A stretch of 64,000 nt of DNA. Origin: Planctomycetaceae bacterium (GTDB lineage: Bacteria; Planctomycetota; Planctomycetia; Planctomycetales; Planctomycetaceae). Shown piece after piece: positions 14,152-22,390 of this stretch; position 1 is the first letter of the stretch, and the number at the start of each line of letters is the position of its first letter. A model generated the notes under the pieces. It did no database searches. It saw only the letters and a list, made by a program, of their open reading frames with translations, and was not told where the DNA came from. The stretch covers positions 1 to 64,000 of the forward strand of contig JABISG010000050.1 in assembly GCA_018699955.1 (NCBI GenBank), read 5' to 3'. A program made the translations under genes and the position numbers.

Positions 14152-16395
14152 TCACACATCAATTGCATCGACATCGGTCCCGGCACTCTCGACTGCCGGG
14201 GAAGATTCCTGGGCGAGATTTCGAGAACCGCCGCTGTCCGCCGAAACCGGCAACCGTTCGGAACTGGAAGTTGTCGTGTCGCCTGCACCATTGCTGTGAG
14301 AACCGTTGCCTGCCGTGCCAATGTTGAGCGGCCGATTCGGATCGCCAGCCAGAAAGAGTGTCTGCGTGGGAAAGGCAAATTCGATTCCCTCAGCAGCGAA
14401 GCGGCGGAAGATTTGCAGATTCACCCGCTCATTGAACGCGGCGAACGCCCAATAATCGGGCGGGTGGTACCAGTAGACGACAAAGATGTTCAGCGACGTG
14501 TCCGTCATTTCATTGAAGTAAACCCGCGGTGGAAAATCGGCGTGCATGCCCTCGTGATCTTCGAGAATCTCCTTGATGATTGCGACGGCCCGTTCGATTT
14601 TGTCGGCATCCGTATCGTAGGTGATTGTGACATCCATCGTGCGGCGAATCCGCTGGCGTTTGCCAATGTTCTGGATGGTTTTGTTGGCCAGTTCGCCGTT
14701 GGAAACGGTGACCAAGTGGCCTTCCAGCGTGCGGATGCGCGTGGAGCGAAAGCCGATCGATTCGACCGGCCCGTCGTGACCATCGACCACGACGCGATCA
14801 CCGACCTCGAACGGCCGGTCGGTGAGCAACATGATCGAGCCGAAGACGTTCTTAATCGTATCCTGGGCTGCCAGGCCGATGGCGATACTGGCGACGCCCA
14901 GCCCGGCGAGGATTGAAGCGGGCGGCTTATCGCTGAGGATCGACGCAATTTGCACCAACGCCAGAATCACGATGGTCGTGCGCAAGCTCCGGCGGGCGAG
15001 CGGTGCCAACATGTCGTCCAATTTGGTTTCGGTCTTGTCGGCGAAGTTATGAATCCAAACATCGACGGCATCGACCAACCGATAAAGCACATGTGCCACC
15101 GCCAACACGAAGAGGACACCCAGCACCGCATCGACGATCCCCCGCACGACGTCATCGAGAACCAACCAGTGAAAGCTGACCCAGACACCCACCCACAACA
15201 CGAGCGACACCAGCGACTTGCCGAGCGAATCGATGAAGGAGGCGACAACCGGCCGCCGTTCTTTCAGGTGATTGGATGAGTGCTGCATCGTCCCCCGCAC
15301 GAGCCGTGCCACAATCAGCGAGGCGAGGATTGCCCCAAACAGCAACATGATCCGCCAAACTTCGTTGCCGGCTACCAGCAGTTTCTTGGACCACGAGGGA
15401 AGCAGACTTTCTGCGACTTTCCGCTTGTCCTTCCATTGATCGTACAGCGCGTCGATGCGTGCAACCGTTTCGCGGGTGAACCGCCAATTACCGTCGGCCC
15501 CCTTGGCGATGACAATCGGCTGCGACTTCGCATCGACGGGAAACAGGAACGGCTCGGCATCCGGACTGCTTGGAATCTTCTGGTAATCGACCCACTGCAT
15601 GCGGTCGATTACCTCTTTCAATTTCCAGGCAAGATTGCGTTGCTGTGCGTCGGTGGGTGACTCACCCAGCAACGAGAAGTCCATCGTGCCACTCGCCAGC
15701 GCGTAGTTCTTTTCATTCGTGGCCGTCAGAAACGTTTGCATCGTTTCGCGGGCATTGTCGAGCTTCTCGGCAACTTCGGCATCGGGATCATCGGTCGTGA
15801 TGGATTCTTCGGTTCCATTCTTTCCCGCGTCATCGGTTGGGGCCGCCTTCTGGATCGCCTTCGCCGTGGCCTGCACATAGAGGGCTTCGATCTTCCCGAC
15901 GACGTTCGCCGAAAACCGCCACTCGCCATCCACTCCTCGAACAATTTCGATCGGCTGCTCGGCAGCACCCAGCGGAAGCAGAACATCCTGCCCCTTGGGA
16001 TCGTCACTGATGAGATCGACTTTGATTTTCGGCAGCGACTTAATAACCTCAGCCAGCTTGAAGGCCAAATTCGCTCGCGCCGCGTTCTCGGGCGGCTCCA
16101 CCATCGAATCGAAATCGATGGCGCGGGCCGCCTTCGCGTGGTCGCCGGCCGCCGCAGCCGCCAGAAACGATTTCATCGTTGCGCGGGCGTTGGTGAGATC
16201 GATGACGATCTCCGCCGGAACAGCGGGCTGCCCTTTGCCCGGCGGTTCTGTACCGTTCGGGGGTTTTTTGCCGCCATCCTTCGGTGCGGTTTGCGTGCCT
16301 GCAGGCTGGGCGAAGGTGGACTGCGGCAAACAGAACATCACCCCCACAGCCAGCGCAAAAACGACAATCCCTCGATTCCACTGCTGACCGGACAT
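14152..16395 (-). CDS. MscS-family mechanosensitive channel with duplicated periplasmic module
   Basis: This protein of about 747 residues begins with a signal peptide (hydrophobic core VVFALAVGVMFCL, ending FAQ). The extracytoplasmic region holds two homologous modules of about 105 residues: NARATMKSFL...GEWRFSANVVGKIEALY (about 68-175) and NARETMQTFL...GNWRFTRETVARIDALYDQ (about 212-325). Four or five transmembrane helices follow. The last is the pore helix and leads into ILAGLGVASIAIGLAAQDTI and the beta domain (DRPFEVGDRVVVDG, GFRSTRIRTLEGHLVTVSN). The C-terminus is a Ser/Gly-rich tail. It should act as an osmotic safety valve in the inner membrane. ATG 16395 is preferred because AGGAGGT lies eight bases upstream. 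A GTG seven codons earlier is less likely. Confidence 0.88.
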   Translation of the reverse strand: MSGQQWNRGIVVFALAVGVMFCLPQSTFAQPAGTQTAPKDGGKKPPNGTEPPGKGQPAVPAEIVIDLTNARATMKSFLAAAAAGDHAKAARAIDFDSMVEPPENAARANLAFKLAEVIKSLPKIKVDLISDDPKGQDVLLPLGAAEQPIEIVRGVDGEWRFSANVVGKIEALYVQATAKAIQKAAPTDDAGKNGTEESITTDDPDAEVAEKLDNARETMQTFLTATNEKNYALASGTMDFSLLGESPTDAQQRNLAWKLKEVIDRMQWVDYQKIPSSPDAEPFLFPVDAKSQPIVIAKGADGNWRFTRETVARIDALYDQWKDKRKVAESLLPSWSKKLLVAGNEVWRIMLLFGAILASLIVARLVRGTMQHSSNHLKERRPVVASFIDSLGKSLVSLVLWVGVWVSFHWLVLDDVVRGIVDAVLGVLFVLAVAHVLYRLVDAVDVWIHNFADKTETKLDDMLAPLARRSLRTTIVILALVQIASILSDKPPASILAGLGVASIAIGLAAQDTIKNVFGSIMLLTDRPFEVGDRVVVDGHDGPVESIGFRSTRIRTLEGHLVTVSNGELANKTIQNIGKRQRIRRTMDVTITYDTDADKIERAVAIIKEILEDHEGMHADFPPRVYFNEMTDTSLNIFVVYWYHPPDYWAFAAFNERVNLQIFRRFAAEGIEFAFPTQTLFLAGDPNRPLNIGTAGNGSHSNGAGDTTTSSSERLPVSADSGGSRNLAQESSPAVESAGTDVDAIDV

Positions 16396-16625
16396 CCCAC
16401 CACCTCCTGTAGCCACTGCCCAATTTCCTACCTCGCCGCTCAGTTTAGGAATCGCGCGAGTAACTGGGAACCGAGAAGCGGAAATGGTTGGCGGTCAGCA
16501 CGGGGAGCTGCGGCCGTTCCGGTGCTCACGCGGGAAAACACAACCCAACATTGCCACCTGCACCAACGTGATTTACAGTAGAATCTCCTACAAAGTTGAA
16601 AATGAGCAACTCACGGAGATTCACG

Positions 16626-17990
16626 ATGAGACGCGCACTCTGTCTGCTGTTTGTTTTCGCCCTGCTCGGCAGCTTGCCGGCTTATGCGGCGAAACGGCCG
16701 AATGTTGTGCTGATTATGGCCGACGATATGGGGTACGAGTGCGTCGGCGCGAATGGTTCGACGTTCTACAAGACGCCGAACCTCGACCGTTTGGCCGCTG
16801 GCGGCATGCGTTTTCGGCACGCCTATTCGCAGCCAATCTGCACACCGTCACGCGTGCAGATTATGACGGGCCGTTACAACGCCCGCAATTATGTGAAGTT
16901 CGGGCTGTTGCACCCGAACGAAATCACCTTCGGCAACGTGCTGCAGGATGCCGGTTATGTGACGGGGATCGCCGGCAAATGGCAACTGCAGGGTGGGTTC
17001 GAGGGGCCGAACAAGTTTGGGTTCGACGACTATTGCCTCTGGCAACTCACGCGGCGTCCCTGTCGGTATCCGAATGCCGGTCTGGAAGTCAACGGCCGCA
17101 CCGTGGATTCCAGCGACGGTGAATACGGCCCCGATCTCGTCAGCGATCATCTCGTGACTTTTATTAAGAAGAACAAGGACGGCGAGAAACCGTTCTTTGC
17201 CTACTACCCGATGATCCTGCCGCATTGGCCCTTCCAACCGACGCCCGATTCGGACGATTGGGACCCGACCGAAACCAAAGAGTGGCCGAGGAAGAAGTGG
17301 AACCGCAAACACTTCAGCGACATGGTGACCTACGCCGACAAGATGGTCGGCAAGATCGACAAGGCATTGGCCGATGCGGGAATTCGCGAAGAGACGCTGC
17401 TGATCTTCACCTGCGACAACGGCACCTACACCGGCATCACCTCGCCCTTCCAGGGCAAACAACTCAAGGGTGGCAAGGGCAGCACACCCAACGCCGGCAC
17501 GCACGTGCCGTTCATCGCCAGTTGGCCGGGCACAATCAAACCGGGACAGGTCAGCGACGACCTGATCGACTTCTCCGACGTGATGCCCACGTTGGCGGAA
17601 CTCGGCGGCGGCCAATTGCCCACCGACCGCGAACTCGACGGCCGCAGTTTCCTGCCGCAACTTAAAGGAGAAACCGGCAACCCCCGCGACTGGGTCTTCT
17701 GCTGGTACGAACGCAACGGCAAACGCGACGGCAAAGTCAAACGCTACGCCCGCAACCAAACCTACAAACTCTACCACGACGGAAACTTCTACGACGTTCC
17801 CGCCGACGAACTGGAAAAGAAGAATCTTACCCCTGGCGAGATCAACACCGAGGCGAAGGATGTTCGCGTTCGGTTACAATCGGTTCTCGACCGGATGTTT
17901 GAGGCGGAAAAGAGGTATCCGTACGGTAACGCCGCCAAACCGAAGAAGAAAAGGCAGAACAAGAAGAAAAAGCAGAAGAAGGGCGTCTAG
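16626..17990 (+). CDS. Secreted type I sulfatase with Lys-rich tail
   Basis: This exported sulfatase has about 454 residues. The signal peptide is MRRALCLLFVFALLGSLPAYA. KRPNVVLIMADDMG supplies the metal aspartates (D33-D34), CTPSR (C72) is the formylglycine site, GKWQLQGG corresponds to the family's GKWH motif with Q in place of H, and FTCDNGTYTG supplies the Asp-Asn pair near the metal. It belongs to another subfamily than the sulfatase at 10576. The last 25 residues are almost all Lys, Asn and Arg, a basic tail that could bind the sulfated or acidic substrate or the wall. GGAG lies just before ATG 16626. An in-frame ATG at 16596 would add a non-signal extension and is less likely. Confidence 0.9.
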   Translation: MRRALCLLFVFALLGSLPAYAAKRPNVVLIMADDMGYECVGANGSTFYKTPNLDRLAAGGMRFRHAYSQPICTPSRVQIMTGRYNARNYVKFGLLHPNEITFGNVLQDAGYVTGIAGKWQLQGGFEGPNKFGFDDYCLWQLTRRPCRYPNAGLEVNGRTVDSSDGEYGPDLVSDHLVTFIKKNKDGEKPFFAYYPMILPHWPFQPTPDSDDWDPTETKEWPRKKWNRKHFSDMVTYADKMVGKIDKALADAGIREETLLIFTCDNGTYTGITSPFQGKQLKGGKGSTPNAGTHVPFIASWPGTIKPGQVSDDLIDFSDVMPTLAELGGGQLPTDRELDGRSFLPQLKGETGNPRDWVFCWYERNGKRDGKVKRYARNQTYKLYHDGNFYDVPADELEKKNLTPGEINTEAKDVRVRLQSVLDRMFEAEKRYPYGNAAKPKKKRQNKKKKQKKGV

Positions 17991-18176
17991 CGTGAAGGGG
18001 CAGGACTCGATTCTCGTAAACCACAACAGAGTGGCGTGAGCCCTTTCCTTTGGCTCCATTTCGGTTTTGTCACCCCACCTGGTAGAACGAATGAAGCGGG
18101 CGCTGGCCTGCGGTCGATTTCGCGTCTTCGTTCAACAACCATACGTATCCTTGAGTTCACAAGCAGGAATATTCAC

Positions 18177-19187
18177 ATGCGATTTGCAGTCACCGCCGTG
18201 CGTTTGATGTTACTAGGCATTCTGCTTGAAGCCTCAACGGCGGCAATCGCGGGCGAGCCGGTGTTGATCGAACGGCCCGATGCGTTCAAGACGCTGGTGA
18301 ATCCCGCCTGTTCGCAGTGTGTTAAAGAAGCCAAACGGCGGGTCGGCGAGTTGAAACCGGGCGATCCGGTGCTGGCTTGGACGCGCACCGGCAGAGCGGG
18401 CGGGGCGATTCCGCATCGCTTCTTTCTGCAGCCGTACCGCGTGATTGCCGACACCTATGGCACGTTCGTGTACGATCCCGACGCCGGCTTTTCGCGCGGT
18501 TACCCGCGCTCGCGCGACTTCACTTTTCACGGTTGGCGTAACGGCATCATGGTGATGAAAGACAAAGACGGCACGCTGTTTTCGACGCTGTCCGGTCGAG
18601 CGTTTGCCGGGCCGCGCAAAGGCGTGAAACTCAAGGCGATTCCGACGGTCACCACGCAGTGGGGACATTGGACCGAAACCTATCCCTCATCGGTCACATA
18701 TACCATGTTCGAAAAGTATCAGCCGATTGAATTGCCCAAAGCGGACAACGCCGATTCGCTGAAGAGTCGCGGCCCGGCCGACAAACGACTGCCAACAAAC
18801 ACCGCTGTGATCGGTGTTTCCTACGAAGGCAAGGCCCGCGCGTACCGGTTGGCCGACGTGGAGAAAGCGGGCGGCTTGATTCGCGATGAAATTGGCGGCA
18901 AACCGGTCATCGTACTCGCGTATTCCCCCACGCAGTCGGCAGCCGTGTATGCTCCCCAAATCGACGGCACCAAATCGGCGCAGCTGGTCAACCTCACGCC
19001 GCAGAAAGATGGATCGTTCATCGACGAAAAAACGAAATCACGCTGGGGCATCGATGGCCGGGCGCAGTCAGGTCCGTTGAAAGGCAAGACACTCCGCTGG
19101 GTCGATTCGGTCCAATGCCGCTGGTTCGCCTGGGCCGCCGAGTATCCGGAGACCGAACTGTATTCCGGCGGTAACGCTGCCGAGTAA
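18177..19187 (+). CDS. DUF3179 domain exported protein
   Basis: This 336-residue protein has a signal peptide (MRFAVTAVRLMLLGILLEASTAAIA) and a full DUF3179 domain. Typical segments are YGTFVYDPDAGFSRGYPRSRDFTF, DKDGTLFSTLSGRAFAGPRKG, VIGVSYEGKARAYRL and the terminal WVDSVQCRWFAWAAEYPETELY. The biochemical role of DUF3179 is unknown. A PACSQC motif near residue 42 and an isolated cysteine near the C-terminus could form disulfides or bind metal. Its position after the sulfatase on the same strand (186-bp gap) suggests an envelope role but not necessarily an operon. Confidence 0.8.
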   Translation: MRFAVTAVRLMLLGILLEASTAAIAGEPVLIERPDAFKTLVNPACSQCVKEAKRRVGELKPGDPVLAWTRTGRAGGAIPHRFFLQPYRVIADTYGTFVYDPDAGFSRGYPRSRDFTFHGWRNGIMVMKDKDGTLFSTLSGRAFAGPRKGVKLKAIPTVTTQWGHWTETYPSSVTYTMFEKYQPIELPKADNADSLKSRGPADKRLPTNTAVIGVSYEGKARAYRLADVEKAGGLIRDEIGGKPVIVLAYSPTQSAAVYAPQIDGTKSAQLVNLTPQKDGSFIDEKTKSRWGIDGRAQSGPLKGKTLRWVDSVQCRWFAWAAEYPETELYSGGNAAE

Positions 19188-19239
19188 CTCGGAATCCCAG
19201 GAACGGGTCCGCTAATTTCCATCCTAATTGGAGGGGAAG

Positions 19240-20250
19240 TTAACGGCTCGCGCCATCCACCAGCTTGCCAAGTTTCTCCAGGTCGATCTGTTGTCCCTTG
19301 CCGGGAAACCGGTGCGTCAATAGCTGCCAGGTCTCGGTGAACGAGGCCGACTTCCCCGGAGCGATCCGTTCGCGCGGGCCGATTGGCTCCAGTTCGCACA
19401 TGGGGGCATCGGGATACCAGATCGACATCGTCAATCCGGCGACTTCGTTGTAGACGCGGTCGCGATACACGGGAAACCGTTTGACGAACATCACGTCGTT
19501 GGGCATCACGTAGGCGAACCAGCCGGCCGATGTGTCCATGCCGAGTTTCGGATGCTTGGGTGCCGCCAGGATTTCCAGAAATCCGTCGCGACTGCGGATG
19601 TTGTCGTCTTCGGGCCGGAACCCGATGGCCCCGTCCTTTCCGTACATCACGTAACCGTTGGGAAATCGGCTCGGCTCGGTCAGCGGGATCACACAGATGC
19701 CACCACCCAGCGCAAACGTGCGGCTCCAGTGGCAGTACTCGACGGTCTCCTTTGACACGTTTCGAATCGTCTGCTTGCACGTCAACTGTGAAGTCTTTTC
19801 ATCCAGCGTGAAATCGCGGACCAGTTGCACGCCGGTCGATTTGTCCTTGGCGCTGGTTAACCGTGCCGAATGTGGACCGGTGATTTCGCCCGTCCAGCGT
19901 CCCATCCACAGTAGCGGATGCCGTTTGATGATTTGTTCCGGGCCGATGTCGAATCGGCCTGCGGTCATCGAACCGCCCTTCTTCCCCGGTTCGTACACCC
20001 AGCCTTCGTTGCCCGGCGGCAAATACAAACAGTTTTTACCGTCGAGTGCATACTCGAGGACCCGCCCACCCGCGGCCGGGCAAAGTGTGACCCGCGTATC
20101 GTTGTTCTCCAGCCGAATGCAGTCATCGTATCCATAGAAACTAATAACCCGCGCCCCGACCGACGGTTCAGCTGCCTTGGCTGTCGGCACAGCCAGCGTG
20201 CAACCAAGCAAAATCAGAACGGAACAATTTCGCTGAAACGATGAAGGCAT
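19240..20250 (-). CDS. Exported DUF4380-type carbohydrate-binding/mutarotase-fold protein
   Basis: The protein has 336 residues with a signal peptide (NCSVLILLGCTLAVPTAKA). The body resembles DUF4380, a galactose-mutarotase-like beta-sandwich: LENNDTRVTLCPAAGGRVLEYALDGKNCLY near the N-terminus, GRFDIGPEQ in the middle, and FAYVMPNDVMFVKRFP with CELEPIGPRERIAPGKSASFTETWQL at the end. The family is thought to bind sugars, and no reaction is established. ATG 20250 with GGAG upstream is preferred over the longer frame from 20283. It converges with the DUF3179 gene (52-bp gap) and lies downstream of the CYTH gene on the same strand. Confidence 0.72.
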   Translation of the reverse strand: MPSSFQRNCSVLILLGCTLAVPTAKAAEPSVGARVISFYGYDDCIRLENNDTRVTLCPAAGGRVLEYALDGKNCLYLPPGNEGWVYEPGKKGGSMTAGRFDIGPEQIIKRHPLLWMGRWTGEITGPHSARLTSAKDKSTGVQLVRDFTLDEKTSQLTCKQTIRNVSKETVEYCHWSRTFALGGGICVIPLTEPSRFPNGYVMYGKDGAIGFRPEDDNIRSRDGFLEILAAPKHPKLGMDTSAGWFAYVMPNDVMFVKRFPVYRDRVYNEVAGLTMSIWYPDAPMCELEPIGPRERIAPGKSASFTETWQLLTHRFPGKGQQIDLEKLGKLVDGASR

Positions 20251-20294
20251 AGTTGTCGCTCCGAGTTGTGGTATCCAAATCAAATGTCGCTACG

Positions 20295-20861
20295 TTATTC
20301 CAAGAGGTCAACATATGCTGACTCTACGAGATCGCGCTCATCGATTTCCAGTTGCTTCATCAAATCCGCCGCAATCTCGGCACCTTCAGCGAACGATTGC
20401 CCCGGCGCCAACACCACTTCCAATTCGATGAACTCCCCCAGGTTTTCGACGCAATCGAAATGGACTCGTGTTTGGCCGACCAGATAAACAGTGCGCTGCT
20501 TGCGAACCACCGCCCGCACCCCGAGCGCATTCGTCAACGCAGCCTTCATCGCCAGCGGATCATCCGTCGGAGCAAGCACGTACTGCGACTCAGTCGGCTC
20601 GCCAGCATCGGCCCGTTCGTACTGAATCAACTCCCCAGAACCGTCGGTAAACTCGCGCAGCTTCAAACGCCCCGTGGGAACGCAGAAAAACGTATCTTCC
20701 TGCTGCAGTTGCTGCGGAATGTCATCTGCCAACTCTTCCGCAAGTGAAGTCTGCCGCGCACAATCTCGGCAGCGGGATTTGATTTCAACGTTGCTTGCGA
20801 TGATGTCTCGCCTTGTCGGATGGGGGGGAATTACGACGAAGACCGAATTCGGTTCGACCAA
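20295..20861 (-). CDS. CYTH domain protein (class IV adenylate cyclase/triphosphatase fold)
   Basis: This cytosolic protein has 188 residues at most. The CYTH signature begins with NVEIKSRC (strand beta-1, metal-binding acidic residue and lysine) and continues with QEDTFFCVPTGRLKLRE, LIQYERADAGEPTESQY, RKQRTVYLVGQTRVHFD and GEFIELEVVL. The triphosphate-tunnel fold acts on triphosphate substrates such as ATP, ThTP or polyphosphate. The NxExK variant is common in the CyaB-like group. The start is doubtful. The frame begins at TTG 20861, and the domain itself begins about 24 residues later without an ATG/GTG. It follows the DUF1501 gene by 18 bp, so translation may be coupled. Confidence 0.72.
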   Translation of the reverse strand: MVEPNSVFVVIPPHPTRRDIIASNVEIKSRCRDCARQTSLAEELADDIPQQLQQEDTFFCVPTGRLKLREFTDGSGELIQYERADAGEPTESQYVLAPTDDPLAMKAALTNALGVRAVVRKQRTVYLVGQTRVHFDCVENLGEFIELEVVLAPGQSFAEGAEIAADLMKQLEIDERDLVESAYVDLLE

Positions 20862-20879
20862 CAGCCGAACAGCAAACGC

Positions 20880-22316
20880 TCACGTCAACACGTCTTTGAT
20901 CACATCTCCGTGGACGTTGGTCAGACGTCGCTGGATTCCGTTGTGGTAGAATGTGAGCCGTTGGTGGTCGATGCCGAGCAGATGCAGAACGGTGGCGTGC
21001 AGGTCGTTCCAGTGGACGCGGTTCTCGATTGCCTTCATACCGACCGAATCGGTTTCGCCGTACGACATGCCGTGACGCAGACCGGCTCCGGCGAGCCAGA
21101 CGGAAAACCCATATTGATTGTGATCGCGTCCGGTGCCCAACTGGCCGGCGTTGGATTGCGTGAAAGGCGTACGGCCGAACTCGCTGGTGAACAGCAGCAG
21201 TGTTTCGTCGAGCAAGCCGCGACTTCGCAAGTCACGAATGAGGCCGGCAATCGGCAGGTCGATGCGTCCCGCTTCGCGGCCGTGGTTGCGGCGCATGTCC
21301 TCGTGTCCGTCCCAGTTAATTCGCGGACTACCAAACGCCCCGCCGGCAAACAATTGCACAAACCGCACACCGCGTTCTAACAGCCGGCGTGCCAGTAGGC
21401 ATCCTCGTCCGAATTCGACCGTCTCTTCATTGTCGAGGCCGTACATTGCGTGTGTCGCCTTGGTTTCCGTGTCGAGGTTGGTGACTTCCGGCACTGCCAG
21501 TTGCATTTTGGCGGCCAGTTCATAACTGCGAATCCGTGCCGCCAGCACGTCGCTGGAATCGCGTCGCGCGAGGTGTTGCTTGTTCAACGCAGCCAGCAAA
21601 TCGCGGGTGGCCGTTTCGGTGTTGGGTGGAATGGCGCGTGCCGGAAACAAGTCGTCGATGGCGACTCCCTGGCTGCGAAATGTGACCCCCTGATGTTGCG
21701 CGGGCAGAAAGCCGTTGGTCCAGTTGATCGATCCGCCGGCGGGCAGGCCGCGCGTATCGGGAATGACGACGTAGGCGGGCAAGTCGTCGGTTTCACTGCC
21801 CAGCCCGTACGACATCCACGACCCCAGCACGGGGAATCCGTTCAAGCGAAATCCGGTGTTTTCCTGAAACGTTGCCGGCGTGTGATTCGACGTCTCGGCG
21901 TACATCGACTTGATGACGGTCAATTCATCGGCCACGCCCGCCAGATTCTTAAACAGATCGGAAACCCACAGCCCGCTTTCGCCGCGCTGTTTGAACGCCC
22001 AATCGCTTTTTCGTAGCAGCCCCACCTTGCCGAAAAAGACGTCGGGGCGTTCATCGCCACCCAACGGCTTGCCGTGCAGCTTTTCCAGATCTGGTTTGTG
22101 GTCGAATGAATCGACCTGGCTGAGTCCGCCGGTGAGGGTGATGTGAATCACTTTGCTGGCGCGGGGCGGGTGATGCGGCGGCGGATCGTTCGCCTCGCTC
22201 GGAACTGCCGCAGCCTGCAGCGTTCCGTCACGCATCAACAGGCTCGTTAACGCCACGCTGCCAATTCCGGCCGAGGCAAACGATAGGAAGTTGCGGCGAT
22301 CGATGGGTTGGTTCAT
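20880..22316 (-). CDS. DUF1501 exported protein
   Basis: The protein is about 478 residues from MNQPIDRRNFLSFASAGIG, a Tat-like signal. DUF1501 is an alkaline-phosphatase/sulfatase-fold family of unknown activity. Typical blocks are present: KVIHITLTGGLSQVDSFDHKP, the GFRLNGFPVLGSWMSYGLG segment, LFTSEFGRTP and GRDHNQYGFSVWLAGAGLRHGMSYGETD, and the end [22 protein letters not shown]. It pairs with the DUF1549/1553 gene upstream on the same strand (75-bp gap), the standard planctomycete arrangement. A start at 22394 would overlap the partner and lacks signal-peptide features. Confidence 0.87.
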   Translation of the reverse strand: MNQPIDRRNFLSFASAGIGSVALTSLLMRDGTLQAAAVPSEANDPPPHHPPRASKVIHITLTGGLSQVDSFDHKPDLEKLHGKPLGGDERPDVFFGKVGLLRKSDWAFKQRGESGLWVSDLFKNLAGVADELTVIKSMYAETSNHTPATFQENTGFRLNGFPVLGSWMSYGLGSETDDLPAYVVIPDTRGLPAGGSINWTNGFLPAQHQGVTFRSQGVAIDDLFPARAIPPNTETATRDLLAALNKQHLARRDSSDVLAARIRSYELAAKMQLAVPEVTNLDTETKATHAMYGLDNEETVEFGRGCLLARRLLERGVRFVQLFAGGAFGSPRINWDGHEDMRRNHGREAGRIDLPIAGLIRDLRSRGLLDETLLLFTSEFGRTPFTQSNAGQLGTGRDHNQYGFSVWLAGAGLRHGMSYGETDSVGMKAIENRVHWNDLHATVLHLLGIDHQRLTFYHNGIQRRLTNVHGDVIKDVLT

Positions 22317-22390
22317 GTTGAGTTCACTATTCGGGTGAATGTGATTTCGAGTGCCGCGCTCCCCTATCGGGTCGCGGCTAACCGGCTGTT

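Noticed and set aside
16848-17777. A 309-codon minus-strand frame
   Set aside because: Shadow of the sulfatase gene. The plus strand has the signal peptide and active-site motifs.
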